DNA of 64,000 nucleotides from positions 558,001 through 622,000 of the forward strand of contig NC_011671.1 in assembly GCF_000150955.2 (NCBI RefSeq), in the 5' to 3' direction. The notes beneath the pieces were generated by a model. The model made no database searches, had not been told where the DNA came from, and saw only the letters and a list, made by a program, of their open reading frames with translations. Position numbers and translations under genes: made by a program. The DNA comes from Phaeodactylum tricornutum CCAP 1055/1 (lineage: Eukaryota > Bacillariophyta > Bacillariophyceae > Surirellales > Neidiaceae). The number at the start of each line of letters is the position of its first letter. Position 1 is the first letter of the stretch. Shown piece by piece: positions 62,080 to 64,000 of this stretch.

Positions 62080-63691
62080 ATGCTTTTGTGGATTCACGCA
62101 CTTTTATTGGTCCTTCTTTCTTTGTCAGCTTCTTACAAACAGGTTTTGGTAAGGGGTCAAGCTCTCGACACTAGACCACAAACATGTGCGGAGTGGACAG
62201 GTGCCGAATGCGCTTGGGAACCCAATCTCCAGGCCATGAATGCGGACTTTGGGCGTTTCAATGAGACCTTCTACGCTTATGTTGTTCCTGATGTCGCTAC
62301 CTTTTACAATAAGACACCAGGAAGTCTACAACCGACGATGTCCACATTCAAAGGGATGTTTGGAAAGTTCACAAACCTCTCACCAGACACTATCCGCGTT
62401 TCTTGGATTTCTGGCAAAAAAAATGATGCGCCCGTGTACATTTCCGACGTTTCTCCCTTCGATTCTGCAGGAACCGCAACCTATGTGGGTCACCAGTTTA
62501 TAGTAACGGATCGCAAGTCAAACACTCTATTAACAAAGTGGACGATGGTGCAAGGAAATTCGCTGTACTTCTACGACCCTTTTGATTTTGATATTCGGAA
62601 AGCTCTGAAGGCGCTGACTGCGGAACAGTTACCGTTGTATAATATGCAGCTCCAAAACAAAATGTTCGCGGAGCAGTACAAGACTTTTACGGGAACTGAC
62701 TGGTTGGCTTTGTACAGACAAAAGTTCGCCCCCCGATTTCACATGTGGCGAGCCGATGCGATCGGACAAACGTATACAATCGAAACGAACGAAATACATT
62801 TCGTCGATTTCCCAGATGAGGCCGAGTTAGCCAGGGGAACTTCGATATATGGTCCTCGCCCAGATGAGCGGGACCGAATGCGTCGTCTGCGAGCTCGGGA
62901 TCCGACCATGAATATGACCATGACAGTCTTATCGTGTGTCCCACGTGTGTTTGAAGTCAAGGATTTCTTGTCAGATATGGAAGTAGAGCACCTACTTAAT
63001 ATTGCGTCCAAAAGAAAGCTAAAACGATCAACAATGCATGCAGGTGGATCCTCAGAAGCTACCACCAACGACGACACTCGTACTTCAACAAACGATTGGA
63101 TTCCACGGCACCAGGATCTGATAACAGATACCATATACCGTCGCGCAGCCGATTTGCTTCAAATGGATGAAGCTTTACTACGTTGGCGACGCAAGTCAGA
63201 AATCCCAGAGTTTACCGAATCACATATTAGCATCTCAGAACGACTGCAGCTCGTCAACTATCAAGTCGGCCAGCAATATACGCCACATCATGATTTTACA
63301 ATGCCGGGTTTGGTCAATATGCAGCCTTCGCGATTTGCCACACTTTTGTTCTATCTCAATGACGATATGGATGGCGGGGAAACTGCTTTTCCGCGATGGC
63401 TTCATGCGGATGAAGAAGGCGGATCACTTAAGGTGAAGCCGGAAAAGGGTAAAGCAATTCTTTTCTACAATCTGTTACCAGACGGAAACTACGACGAGAG
63501 AAGTGAACATGCAGCACTCCCAGTGCGTAGAGGGGAAAAATGGCTCACTAATTTGGTACGTGCTTCTCGAGCGCTGGAAGTTGATCCGCTTTCTGGCTCA
63601 CAATAAGGCGGTCTCACATTCTATTCTTGATATAAAGTGGGTATGGGATCCGATAATGGATCATTCCTCGGACGGTGCGTTGGATCTATAA
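62080..63691 (+). CDS. Prolyl 4-hydroxylase alpha-type 2OG-Fe(II) oxygenase (two exons)
   Basis: Exons 62080-63555 and 63638-63691, with an intron of 82 bp (GTACGT..ATAAAG). The product is 509 residues. Without splicing the frame ends in an unrelated tail; splicing restores GEKWLTNL/WVWDPIMD, the family C-terminus. Residues 1-27 are a signal peptide. Fe ligands: His and Asp in TPHHDFT (about 403-405) and the distal His in RSEHAALPV (about 476). The 2-oxoglutarate Lys is in GEKWLTN (about 486). The double-stranded beta-helix hallmark YLNDDMDGGETAFP is present. It hydroxylates peptidyl proline in the ER or Golgi. The N-terminal half includes GHQFIVTDRKSNTLL, an unassigned domain. Confidence 0.92.
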
Positions 63692-63857
63692 TCTGATATA
63701 TAACGATATGGCATGTACTTTCATCTTGCTGGAGGCAATATTTAAAAAGCTTATCTCTGGAGCTTGATTGCATTGAGATGTACAATTTTAAAGTAAAAAT
63801 CGAAGCATGGCGCTCAGGTGTTGACCAGCTTCTGATCAACTCTAAACCTTCCCTCAT

Positions 63858-64000
63858 TTACAAGATATATTTTGAAAGGTCGCTCTTCTTCGTTGATTCT
63901 TCCAATCGCGTCTGTACCAATGCCTTGTCTACCCGGAGAATGGCACCCTTATCTAATTCGGCCGCTTCGAAGCTCAGTTCTTCCATTATGCGCTCCATAA
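63858..64000 (-). CDS. hslU: HslU (ClpY) ATPase, C-terminal end (truncated by window edge)
   Basis: The frame enters from the right edge and ends at TAA 63858, leaving about 47 residues. ERIMEELSFEAAELD, then VDKALVQTRLEE, ending DLSKYIL, matches the C-terminus of bacterial HslU (ERLMEEISYDAS .. DEDLSRFIL). HslU unfolds substrates for the HslV protease, and its C-terminal tail activates HslV. In protists, HslUV is mitochondrial and of bacterial origin. The rest of the gene is outside the window. Confidence 0.85.
   Translation of the reverse strand, partial: MERIMEELSFEAAELDKGAILRVDKALVQTRLEESTKKSDLSKYIL

Overview
The window looks like a compact eukaryotic nuclear genome from a pennate diatom, most likely Phaeodactylum tricornutum or a close relative (inference). 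Genes are dense, on both strands, often head-to-head or tail-to-tail. Introns are short, mostly 70-145 bp (one of 290 bp), with GT..AG ends. Several proteins carry a signal peptide followed by an F-containing cleavage motif typical of diatom plastid presequences. Typical eukaryotic core genes (RPS6, SmD2, MCM3, RPN10, NOP56, Polo kinase) sit beside bacterial-type ones (catalase-peroxidase, HslU) and diatom-restricted families. I see no rRNA, tRNA, CRISPR, transposon or viral relic.

Layout. 1-6 kb: a truncated type II membrane protein, a BT1/folate-biopterin-type transporter, ribosomal protein S6 and spliceosomal SmD2. 6-18 kb: an AT-hook/Tudor-like/double-CW chromatin protein interrupted by one in-frame TAA, a GAF-domain protein kinase, a plastid-type SAP plus dienelactone-hydrolase protein, and a large nuclear orphan with a possible XPF/FAAP24-like C-terminus. 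18.3-20 kb is gene-poor. 20-27.5 kb: a secreted Cys-rich protein, an HCAR/divinyl-reductase family Fe-S flavoprotein, a membrane-anchored glutaredoxin, a PhyH dioxygenase, an ankyrin protein and a weak small membrane ORF. 27.5-40 kb: MCM3 and RPN10 (divergent), a PDZ/ankyrin scaffold whose 3' end is tandemly duplicated, a translin-TRAX fusion and a second ankyrin paralogue. 40-52 kb: catalase-peroxidase KatG, an orphan, a metallophosphoesterase, a multi-TM protein, Polo-like kinase and AMP deaminase. 52-64 kb: an Rv2258c-like methyltransferase, a small membrane protein, an AKTIP/FTS-like UEV, an orphan, a histidine phosphatase, NOP56, a prolyl 4-hydroxylase and the tail of HslU at the right edge.

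Many gene models were rebuilt by hand from splice sites: RPS6, SmD2, the GAF kinase, the FAAP24-like orphan, glutaredoxin, MCM3, KatG, the multi-TM protein, PLK, the methyltransferase, NOP56 and P4H. In each case intron removal restores a continuous frame, and for the conserved families it also restores the family sequence. The most notable observations are a single polypeptide that joins a translin-like half to a TRAX-like half keeping all four catalytic acidic residues (a one-chain C3PO), a stop-free in-frame intron placed exactly at the KatG active site, and the coding-end duplication at 33.1 kb.
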